Shown here: positions 33,324 to 42,474 of the stretch, in pieces
How the letters are laid out: every line of letters starts with the position of its first letter
Position numbering within the stretch: position 1 is the first letter of the stretch
NCBI GenBank assembly: GCA_051294375.1
Contig: CM119263.1
Coordinates: 13,532,414 to 13,596,413 of the forward strand
DNA length: 64,000 nt
Reading direction: 5' to 3'
Source: Paraspadella gotoi
Taxonomy: Eukaryota; Chaetognatha
Notes under the pieces: model-generated
Database searches by the model: none
What the model saw: only the letters and a program-made list of their open reading frames with translations
Told to the model about the DNA's origin: nothing
Program-made: the position numbers and the translations under genes

Positions 33324-33436
33324 ATTTTGGTATATAATTGTGAAAGAATTAATTGAATATTATCAAATAAATAGGCGGGAAATAGCTTGTAGGTTGACAG
33401 GACAGTAGCCAATGGTTAGTCTAAATAACATTAAAA

Positions 33437-33765
33437 AATAATTCGATTGCTTGGATAGATTTTATGTACAAAAGAAATTAAACCAATGACATGAACAAGT
33501 TTTAAAATTTAACCGGCTTTAATGGCCGATTTTGAAATTGACAATTAGTCAGCCAATATTTAAATTTCCTTGATAATAATAATATAGTACAGTCCTGTGC
33601 AAAAAACGCGCCACTTTATAACATTAAATTCCAGACGCATTATAAAGACCTTTTTAAAAATATATTAAAAAAATATTTTTTTTAAATAAATGTGTTTAAG
33701 TTTTTTTACAAGATATTTTTAGAAGATATGATTTTTTAAACTTGAGTGTTCCAAAACAGAGAGAG
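33437..33765 (+). repeat. Inverted-duplication segment A
   Basis: From ATTCGATTGCTTGGATAGAT to GAGTGTTCCAAAAC. Matches, inverted, 37793-38090 (segment A') with many 1-base indels. Contains the TA-flanked Tc1/mariner-like end CAGTCCTGTGCAAAA at 33590. Confidence 0.85.
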
Positions 33766-33834
33766 CTTTCCTTCAATCCTACCAAACATAATTAACAATC
33801 AATAATCCATTGGTAGTTCCGTAATCAAGGGCCA

Positions 33835-34631
33835 TTGGTGAGTATGGGGTTTGATTCATCGCCAAGTCATGCCCTTTCCGGAAATTTTGATCCGTTTCGC
33901 CCCCAAAAGCTCGAGGATTTGTGGTTTCGGCGGCAACATTCTGCGCACTTGGCAGCGCGAAGTTTAAGTCACGATCGCGACATCCACACTCCATTTGCGA
34001 AGAATCTGCATCGGGAATGTTTTGAAATTAATTTTTTTCTCAATTTATGGCACCGCCCTTATTAGTTTTATTGCTGGGATGCGCTTGTTTTCTGTCGAGT
34101 ACTATATTCCAAAAGCTGTCAAGCGAGGTACTTTATACTGACTTCTTAATTTTACACATTTATTTCCCTCTTTCCAGTCTCTCTTAACTCTTTGTAGCAG
34201 AAAGTCATACTTGGTTTTATTGATTGGTCATTGATTCATTATTGATTAATTTAAGATTTAATTTAACTCTCCTGAATTTATACACTTCAAAATTCCTTCC
34301 ACTGAATTGAAACGAGCAACAAGATTATGGGTAATAAACATTTATCTACAGTAAAAAATCTTCACACCGTGACGATTTTATGTCAAACGGGAGGATACTC
34401 GCTACTCTCCTGGTCCTGGATTATAGCCTATAATAATAGATATAAAGATAAAATAATATAATAATAATAATAATATAATATAGGTGACACGTTTGCTGTA
34501 CAAGCTTTCAAGCAGAACATTCGGTTCGAAACCCACGAGGGACTTTCTTTATTCAAATGACTATGAAAGAGAAGGAGAAAACCGGTCCACTCTTCTCAAT
34601 CCGACTCAGAGGGATTCATTCACAAATTTAG
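33835..34631 (+). pseudogene. Left-arm copy of small membrane protein gene
   Basis: Inverted counterpart of the 41127-41847 gene. Landmarks TCATGCCCTTTCCGGAAATT, GGCGGCAACATTCTGCGCA, TTATTGCTGGGATGCGC and GACACGTTTGCTGTACAAGC are in order. Small indels break the frame (for example CTGGGATGCG against CTGGATGCG on the right) and the donor context GTAAGT is altered to TTAAGT. Non-functional as written, or a poorly called copy. Confidence 0.7.
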
Positions 34632-35190
34632 GCCAAATTGAGGCAGAATTCTGTTTCGGTGTCGGCGATCGGACGGGGAATAGCTTCACTGTTTAAAATT
34701 GTTTTTTTAGTTTCTTTGTATTTTTTTAAAGGAACGATGTATTATTGCTCAATAAGTACATCCAATTTATTATTAATTTGACGTAATGGAGCTATACAAT
34801 GCAAAAACAAACTTCAATCTTTGCTTTATTATTTTTAATCATAGCAAATTTTTTTAGCTGTAACTCGCATTAACAAATTGCAAAACAAAGATTAGTTTTT
34901 TAATAATTAACTTATAATTAAAGTATTATTGATGTAACCAGTGCTGTTATAATTTTTTTTTCGAATGTTGGATTTTAAAAATATTTGAAAACTTCAAACC
35001 GGATTAAGTATATGATTGACGCCTTTCTGTCCATCCATCGCCCTTTACGATCGTCAAGAGAATATAATCGTCACCCATACACTGAGTACTCAAAGGAAAA
35101 AGAAAGGCAACAAGATCCCTTAGACAAACTAAAAAATACGTGTGCAAGTTGGGCAATCGAGTCAAGGACCCCGGAGAAGCCCTCCAATCA
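34632..35190. other. Spacer between the convergent pair (left arm)
   Basis: AT-rich sequence matching 40601-41126 inverted. No gene. Confidence 0.6.
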
Positions 35191-35946
35191 CTAACTGTCT
35201 CTGGAATTCGATGGAATCATACCTTCGTTGCCAAAGGGACCACTTTTTTAAAGGCGGTGGACACTGTGAGCGTCAGCTTGCCCCTTGACCTCTTCTCGCC
35301 GTGGCCTGCTTGACGACCTGCTTGGCGAGGCTCAGCCCTAACGCTCTATTGGCGCCCATGTTCGGTCTTGACCGCCCACGCCCAGTTTTTCATGATGGCG
35401 TTGGACTTTCGTGAAGCCGTCAGAGCGCACGTCCTCTTGGCTCCTTCAACGGACTCTCTGACGGTTCATGTGCCGAAATCCATCAGCCCAAACGAGCCGA
35501 GTCGCTGAAAACGTGATCTGTAGGCGTCAGAGTAAACGACGAATATATTTCATAAATTTGGCTTAAAATTGAAACTTGAGGTTTGGTCAATTTGACTGTA
35601 AATACTAACTAGGTACAGGCGGTGTTGGGAATACGTTATAAAACCAAAACTGGGATCTCGCCTTCTTTAACTTCGACACTACGTCGTCTTCCGAGTCTGG
35701 CTTTGCGTCGGCGGGGCGTCGGTCCCGCGTCGGACCAGGCGTGCCACGGCGGGAGGTCAACTGTGTCAGAAGTCGGCGTCTGCACGAGACGGGCCGGCCA
35801 AGCTTCGGGCGTCGCGAGTCGTTGACTTGGCATCTGGCGCTGTGCTTACCAAGCGCCGCTTCCGAACGCCGATCGGGACTCGATTGACGCGATTCCGATT
35901 CGGCGCCGGCCAACGCTATGCTTGCAAGTCGCTTTAATTTCGACAT
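35191..35946 (-). pseudogene. Left-arm copy of Arg/Ser-rich protein gene
   Basis: Counterpart of 39867-40600. It begins with the same MSKLKRLASIALAGAESESR. The frame then slips several times, so the RRxS repeats and the second exon (35191 to about 35520) are no longer in one frame. Retains recognisable second-exon sequence including TTGACGACCTGCTTGGCGAG. Confidence 0.75.
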
Positions 35947-36458
35947 TTTTCGAGTGGAGAAAATATATTCAAAGAAGCGATCAAATTGGGACGCTCTCAT
36001 TTCGGTTGATTTGTAATTGTATATTTTATATATCAAATATTTTAATTTGTTAAGACTTTTGATGAACGAACAGCGATGGTTTTGTTCTTTAATTCATGCC
36101 GCGAGATATTTTTTTCCGGGGCAAAAACCCCTGACAAGGGAAAGGTCAAAGGATTTTTCTCGGTCGTCAGCGAAGAAGTCGTGACCAAGGTTTCCTTATC
36201 GTCCTTCTTCTCTTCCCGTAGCATTCTTTCTTTCCTTCTCGTTCCTCTATCTCGCTCTCCTCCCCATGTTTTCCTCCTTTTCGGTATTTATTTTTGCTTT
36301 CCATTACATTTCATGGTTCTTTTTTGAAAAAACTTTGGTCAGATCTTTTTAATCTTCGTCGATCTCCTCCGTTGCAATTTTTATGAACAATATCAACTTT
36401 CTTTGAAGCAGATTATTTTATTTATTTATTATTATTATTATTGATTATTATAATTATA
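35947..36458. other. Upstream flank of the left Arg/Ser-rich gene
   Basis: Mirror of 39365-39866. Includes a CGAAGAAGTCGTGACCAAGG stretch and pyrimidine-rich DNA. Likely the shared promoter or 5' region; no independent gene. Confidence 0.45.
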
Positions 36459-36860
36459 CAGTCCTGTGCAAAAAACAAAAAAAAACGCAGCCACTTTATT
36501 TCAGACTTTAAAAAATTACCTGAATACTTGATACTTTAATTTTTTTTTAATTTAAAAAAAAGATTTAATGTTTTTAAAAAATGATAGGTTGGCATAAATT
36601 TATTAAAATTTGGCCATCCGTTTAGGATGCAATATATTTTGTCAAAAGCTTTTTCAAACTATAATGACAGCTTTTTTATTTTATAGTTTTTTCAGACTGA
36701 TAGGAAAAAAAATGGTAATATATTCGAAACGAAGAGCATTCCGGTTATAATTTTGTTTTTGTACTAATATAAAAATACTTGACTTTTTTCCAACCAAATG
36801 GAACATTCTAACTAGGATAGTAGCTATTATGAGGACTAAAATCCACCTACCGTTCTTTAA

Positions 36861-36933
36861 GCGGCGCCATTGGTGCCGGACGGCAAGCACTCGCCTCCTA
36901 ACCCGAAGGTTTGGGGTCTAGCTCGGTGCCGCC
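36861..36933 (+). repeat. tRNA-like SINE head (left copy)
   Basis: GCCATTGGTGCCGGACGGC resembles a pol III A box region. CCTCCTAACCCGAAGGTTTGGGGTC resembles an anticodon arm leading into a B box. An AT-rich tail follows. The right arm carries the inverted copy (38884-38960), and a deleted one lies at ~6040. Confidence 0.55.
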
Positions 36934-37729
36934 AGCTCGAAGTTAGAGGGACGGGGCGCTTAACCGCCTGTAACACGAAGTTACATCTTCATCTGAAGCT
37001 TAGGGACTGCTTATATTGAACGGGTCTGTTGCTAACACATAACAATTACTGTTCTCTTCACTATGTTATAAATATTTTTCTCAAAGGGCAAATTTCGTTT
37101 ACTTAAAAAGTGGAGTCTTATTATCATCCTTTGTTCCCATTAAAACAATTGAATTTTTTCATTCTTCATTTTATGATTAATAAGAAACTGTTGTAAATGT
37201 ATCATGAACCAGAATAATTTTTTTATAATATGAATAATACTTGATAATAATCATCAAGTTTTCCCTTTAAAATTTATTAAAATAAACTTTTCAGCTTGGG
37301 GGGAAAAATATGAAAGACGACTTTGTTTATAAATAATAGTTACCATAGTAAATAAATTAAGTTTTCTATGAGAATTATTTTATAATTACACAAATTACCA
37401 ACTGACTTAATCACCACACAAAAAAATTTTTATTTTTATGTCAGATAACTTCACTATCAGCATTAATTCTTTTTAAATTTGTTAAAAACTGTTGAAATTT
37501 AAACGGAAAAAAAAAAATAAAGAAAATTACTCGTGCTTGAGAGCCACTGGTGACTATACTATTAAAAAATATGAACATTCTTTTAAGTCAATATAAACGT
37601 CAAGTAGTTTGATAACTAATAAATGGTTTTAAAATGAATACACAGTAAAAGAATTACGAGTTTAATCAAATAATTTTGTATCTCGGTCCAGATTGAAGTC
37701 CTGTAGATAAAAGTCGATTTTCCCCTTTG

Positions 37730-37754
37730 NNNNNNNNNNNNNNNNNNNNNNNNN
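37730..37754. other. Assembly gap at the duplication junction (25 N)
   Basis: Flanked on both sides by GTAGATAAAAGTCGATTTTCCCCTTTG, i.e. the gap joins two copies of the same ~30 bp sequence. This suggests a forced join between contigs. Confidence 1.
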
Positions 37755-37792
37755 GTCGTGTAGATAAAAGTCGATTTTCCCCTTTGGTTTTG

Positions 37793-38090
37793 GAACACTC
37801 AAGTTTAAAAAATCATATCTTCTAAAACTATATCGATTGTAAAAAACTTAACACATTATTTAAAAAAATTAATATATTTAAATAGTTTATAAGCGTCTGG
37901 AATTTAATTTATAAGTGGCGCGTGTTTTGCACAGGACTGTACTATATTATTATTATCAAGGAAATTTAAATATTGGCTGACTAATTGTCAATTTCAAATC
38001 GCCTTAAAGCCGGTTAATTTTAAAACTGTTCATGTAATTGGTTTCATTTCTTTTGTAAGATAAATCTATCAAGCGATCGATTATTTTATA
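37793..38090 (-). repeat. Inverted-duplication segment A'
   Basis: Inverted copy of 33437-33765, ending with GATCGCTTGATAG when read on the minus strand. Carries the inverted terminus at 37939. Confidence 0.85.
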
Positions 38091-38883
38091 AGCCTGAGAC
38101 TTCAATCTGGACCGATACAAAAAGATTTGATTAAACTCGTAATTCTTTTACTGTATGAAATTGGTACAACCAATATATATTATTTTTAAAACATTTATTA
38201 GTTATAAAACTACTTTACGTTTATATTGACTTAAAAGAATGTTCATATTTTTTAATAGTATAGTCGCAGTGGCTCTCAAGCACGGAGTTATTTTCTTTAT
38301 TTTTTGTTTTCGTTTAAATTTCAACAGTTTTTAACAATTTAAAAAGAATTAATGCTGATAGTGAAGTTATCTGACATAAAAATATAAATTTTTGGTGATT
38401 AAAGTCAGTTTGGTAATTTGTTATTATAAAAATAATTCTCATGTAAAACTTAATTTATTTACTATGTTAACTATTATTTATAAACAAAGTCGTCTTTCAT
38501 ATTTTTCCCCCCAAGCTGAAAAGTTTATTTTTAATAAATTTTAAAGGGAAAACTTGATGATTATTATCAAGTATTATTATTCATATTATAAAAAAATTAT
38601 CTGGTTCATGATACATTTACAACAGTTTCTTATAATCATAAAAAAAGAAGAATGAAAAAAATTCAATTGTTTTAATGGGAACCAAAGGATTGATAATAAG
38701 ATCCAACTTTTAAAGTAAAAGAAATTTGCCTTGAGAAAAATATTTTATAACATAGTGAAGAGACAGTATTATGTTATGTGTTAGTAACAGACCGTTCAAT
38801 ATAAGCAGTCCCTAAGCTTCAGATGAAGATGTAAACTTCGTGTTACAGCAGGCGTGTTAAGCGCCCCGTCCCTCTAACTGCCG

Positions 38884-38960
38884 ATGGCGGCCACCGAGCT
38901 AGAACCCCAAACTTCGGGTTAGGAGGCGAATGGCTTGCCTCCGGCACCAATGGCCGCTTA
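38884..38960 (-). repeat. tRNA-like SINE head (right copy)
   Basis: Read on the minus strand: GCGGCCATTGGTGCCGGAGGC, then CGCCTCCTAACCCGAAGTTTGGGGTTCTAGCTC. Slightly more tRNA-like than the left copy. Confidence 0.55.
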
Positions 38961-39866
38961 AGAACGGTGGTGGATTTTAGTCCATCTAATAGCTACTATT
39001 CCTAGTTAGAATGTTCCAATTGGTTGGAAAAAAAGTCAAGTATTTTTATATTAGTACAAAAAAAAATTATAACCGGAATGCTCTTCGTTTCGAAATATAT
39101 TACCATTTTTTTCCTATCAGTCTGAAAAAACTATAAAATAAAAAAGCTGTCATTATAGTTTTGAAAAAGCTTTTGACAAATAATATTGCTCCTAAACGGA
39201 TGGCCAAATTTTAATAAAATTTATGCCTAAACCTATCATTCTTTTAAAAAACATTTAAATTCTTTTTTTAAATTAAAAAAAATTAAAGTAATTCAAGTAA
39301 TTCAGGTAATTTTTAAAGTCTGAAATAAAAGTGGCGCGTTTTTTTGTTTTTTTGCACAGGACTGTATAAATAATAATAATTAATAATAATATAATAAATA
39401 TAATAATATAAAATAATCTGCTTCAAGAAAGTTGATATTGTTCATAAATTGCAACGGAGGAGATCGAACGAAATTAAAAAAGATCTGACCAAAGTTTTTT
39501 TTCAAAAATATGAACCATGAAATGTAATGGGAAAGAAAAAAATACTACCGAAAAGGAACATGGGGAGGAGGAGCGAGATAGAGGAACGAGGAAGGAAAGA
39601 AAGAATGCTACGGGAGAGAAGGAAGGACGATAAGGAAACCTTGGTCACGACTTCCTCGCTGACGACCGAGAAAAATCCTTTGACCTTTCCTTGTTCAGGG
39701 TTTTGCCCGAAAAAATATCTCGCGCATTGAATTAAAGAAAAAACATCGTTCGTTCATCAAATCTTAACAAATTAAAATATTTGATATATAAATATACAAA
39801 TTACAATCAATCCGAAATGAGAGCGTCCCAATTTTGATCGCTTTTTTAATTATTTCCACTCGAAAA

Positions 39867-40600
39867 ATGTCGAAATTAAAGCGACTTGCAAGCATAGCGT
39901 TGGCCGGCGCCGAATCGGAATCGCGTCAATCGATCGCCGATCGGCGTCGAAGCGGCGCTGGTAGCAAAGCGCCAGATGCCGAAGTCAACGACTCGCGACG
40001 CTCGAGCTTGGCCGGCGCCGTCTCTGCGACGCCGACTTCTGACACAGTTGACTCCCGCCGTGGCAGCCTGGTCCGACGCGGGACCGACGCCCCGCCGACG
40101 CAAAGCAGACTCGGAAGACGACGTAGTGTCGAAGTTAAAGAAGGCGATCCCAGGTTTTGGTTTTATAACGTATTCCCAAACCGCCTGTACCTAGTTTATA
40201 TTTAACCAAGTCAAAATGCCAACCTTCAATGTTTCAATTTTAAGCCAAATTTATGAAATATATCGTCGTTTACTCTGACGCCTACAGATCACGTTTTCAG
40301 CGACTCGGCTCTTTGGCTGGGATTCGGCACATGACCGTCAGAGAGTCCGTTAAGGAGCAAGAGGACGTGCGCTCTGACGCTTCACGAAAGTCCAACGCCA
40401 TCATGAAAACATGGGGCGTGGCGGTCAAGACCGGCATGGGCGCCAATAGAGCGTTAGGGCTCAGAGCCTCGGCCAAGCAGGTCGTCAAGCAGGCCACGGC
40501 GAGCAAGAAGGTCAAGGGCAAGCTGACCTCGACAGTGTCCGCCTTTAAAAAGTGGTCCCTGGCAACGAAGGATGATTCCATCGAATCCAGAGACAGTTAG
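39867..40600 (+). CDS. Arg/Ser-rich basic protein, two exons
   Basis: Exons 39867-40153 and 40288-40600, joined in phase 2 (CCCAG|GTTTTG .. CTACAG|ATCACG), give 199 residues. Residues 1-95 contain repeated Arg-Arg-x-Ser motifs (SRRSSLAGA, SRRGSLVRR, GRRRSVEV), which fit basophilic kinase sites. Residues ~100-199 are Lys/Ala-rich and probably helical (ALGLRASAKQVVKQATASKK). No signal peptide, membrane segment or known domain. It faces the membrane-protein gene at 41127-41847 (convergent). The second, frame-broken copy lies at 35191-35946. Family not recognised; a nucleic-acid-binding or cytoskeletal phosphoprotein would be a guess. Confidence 0.65.
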
Positions 40601-41126
40601 TGATTGGGGGGCTTCTCCGGGGTCCTTGTCTCGATGCCCAACTTGCACCGTTATTTTTTAGTTTGTCTAGGATCTTTTTGCCTTTCTTTTCCTTGATCAC
40701 TCAGTGTATGGTGAATTTAATTTTTTGGAGATCGTAAGGGCGAATGATGGACACGAAAGGCGTCAATCATTACTTTAATCGGTTTGAGTTTTCAATATTT
40801 TTAAAATCAACATCGAAAAATAAAATTATAACAGCCTGGTTACATCAATATACTTTAATTATAATTAATTATTACAAACTTAATTCTTTTGTTTGCAATT
40901 TGTAATGGAGTTACAGCTAAAAAAATTTTGCTATGTATAAAAATATAAAGCAAAGATTGAATTGTTTTGCATTATAGCTCCATTACGTCAAAATAATAAA
41001 ATTGATGTACTTATTGAGCAATAATCATCGTTCCTTTAAAAAATACAAAGAACTAAAAAACATTTTAAACCAGGAAGTTTTCCCCGTCGATCGCCGACAC
41101 GAACAGGAATTCTGCCTAAATTTGGC
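40601..41126. other. Spacer between convergent genes (right arm)
   Basis: AT-rich 3' sequences of the two convergent genes. No other feature. Confidence 0.5.
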
Positions 41127-41847
41127 CTAAATTTGAATGAATCTTCTCTTGAGTCGTTGAGAATAAGGTGGACCGGTTTCCTCATTCTCTTTCATAGTCA
41201 TTGATAAAGAAAGTCCCTCGTGGGTTTCGACGAATGTTCTGCTTGAAAGCTTGTACAGCAAACGTGTCACTATAATCCAGACCAGCGAGAGAGTAGCGAG
41301 TATCCTCCCGTTTTGAAATAAAATCGTCAGGTGTGAAGATTTTTTATGTAATTAAATGGTTTATTACCAGCATCATCTTGTTGCTCGTTTCAATTCAGCT
41401 GAAGGAATTATTGAATGTATAAATTCAGGAGAGTTAAATTAAATCTTAAATTAATCAATACATGAATCAATTGACCAATCAATAAAACCAAAGTATGACT
41501 TTCTGCTAAAAAAGTTAAGAGACTGGAAAGAGGGAAAATAATTTGTAAATTAAGAGTCAGTAAAAGTACCTCGCTTTGACAGCTTTTGAATATAGTACTC
41601 GACAGAAACAGCGCATCCAGCAATAAAACTAATAAGGGCGGTGCCATAAATTGAGAAAAAAATTTTCAAACATCTTCCCGATCAGATCTTCGCAAATGGA
41701 GTGTGGATGTCGCGAGTGACTTACCTTCGCGGCTGCCAGGCGCAGAATGTTGCCGCCGAAACCAAAAATCCTCGACTTTTTGGGGGCGAAACGGATCAAA
41801 ATTTCCGGAAAGGGCATGACTGCTGATGGAATCAAACCTCTCACCAT
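41127..41847 (-). CDS. Small single-pass membrane protein, three exons
   Basis: Exons 41725-41847, 41570-41673 and 41127-41269, with donors GCGAAG|GTAAGT and CGAG|GTACTT. Exon 1 reads MVRGLIPSAVMPFPEILIRF, then FAPKKSRIFGFGGNILRLAA. Exon 2 gives IYGTALISFIAGCAVSVEYY, a clear transmembrane segment. Exon 3 ends in a basic tail (PPYSQRLKRRFIQI). The frame from the exon 2 start into the membrane segment needs one T fewer in a seven-T run, most simply a homopolymer miscall. About 123 residues. Family not recognised. Duplicated (broken) at 33835-34631. Confidence 0.5.
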
Positions 41848-41880
41848 GGCCTTGATGGTAACTACCAATGGATTATTGAT

Positions 41881-42474
41881 GTTAAATTATTTCTAGGACT
41901 TAAGGAATAAAGTAATGTCAAAGATTTAAAACCAACTATAAGTTAGTCAATATTATACGTCAATATTATTCAACGATGGTTATTAAATTGCTACAGGAAA
42001 AGGACAACAAAATATTTTTGTTTTTACCTCTTAGACTTTCCATGAGGGTTCTGAAAATCCGGAATAACAAATGAACATCTTTTTTCATTAAAGGGGAACA
42101 TTAAATTATAAATTTATAATTTATATTCTTAGACATTATAATCCTTTCGTTCGTTGTGGTGAGATTTAGAGAAAAGTTTGAATGAATTCAAAACGCTGAT
42201 GAAGGCTTGAACAAGAGCCGAAACATGTCCGCATTATATATGATTGTTTTAAATAAATCGTGTTGAATTCATTTCAAACTTTTCTCTAATTTTTATGTCT
42301 ACACATAAAAAAAATTAAAACTTGTTTTATATCTGCTACTAAACAATAACGAAACTATTAATGGAGGATATTCTTTTGTTTAATAGCAGATTGAAAACAA
42401 ATTTAAAATTTTTTTTGGAGGTAAAATATAAATTAGGATTTTTATGAATACGAAATATTTCGATTACAACACAG
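41881..42474. other. Region upstream of the LRR exons
   Basis: AT-rich. Holds a hairpin element (42170-42288). A possible short exon (42361-42420, ATGGAGGATATTC.. ending GGAG|GTAAAA, phase 0) could join the first clear LRR exon, but its peptide is not LRR-like. Confidence 0.4.
42170..42288 (+). repeat. Hairpin element with hammerhead-like core
   Basis: Terminal arms AGAGAAAAGTTTGAATGAATTC and GAATTCATTTCAAACTTTTCTCT are inverted repeats (~23 bp, one indel). Between them lies CGCTGATGAAGGCTTGAAC followed by AAGAGCCGAAACATGTCCG. It has the CUGAUGA box, a GGCUU/GAGCC stem II and the GAAA box of a hammerhead ribozyme, followed by a GUC. Stem I is very weak (2 bp). Penelope-like elements and related retroelements are known to carry minimal hammerheads. 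Confidence 0.5.

Larger units (their letters stand above)
33779..37706 (+). repeat. Inverted-duplication segment B (left arm)
   Basis: A ~3.9 kb arm matching 38098-41880 inverted. Left-arm genes carry extra and missing bases relative to the right arm. The order on the plus strand is A, B, gap, A' (inverted), B' (inverted), so this is not a simple palindrome. Confidence 0.88.
36459..37939 (+). mobile_element. Tc1/mariner-like MITE with nested SINE
   Basis: Left end TA-CAGTCCTGTGCAAAAAA..GCCACTTTA at 36459. A matching inverted end TAAGTGGCGCG..TTTTGCACAGGACTG-TA lies at 37939, and a second inverted end at 39364. Terminal sequence and TA flanks are typical of Tc1/mariner. No transposase frame is visible. 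A tRNA-like SINE head (36861-36933) lies inside. Because of the inverted duplication, the true partner of the left end is ambiguous (37939 or 39364). Confidence 0.65.
38098..41880 (-). repeat. Inverted-duplication segment B' (right arm)
   Basis: Inverted match to 33779-37706. It contains the better-preserved copies of both genes, the second SINE copy and the inverted terminus at 39364. Confidence 0.88.

Noticed and set aside
33032-33412. Frames across the 287-N gap
   Set aside because: Most of the frame is undetermined bases.
36861-36933. Functional tRNA gene
   Set aside because: A- and B-box-like parts exist, but a complete cloverleaf with matching acceptor stem cannot be drawn; it is repeated within mobile DNA, so SINE is preferred.
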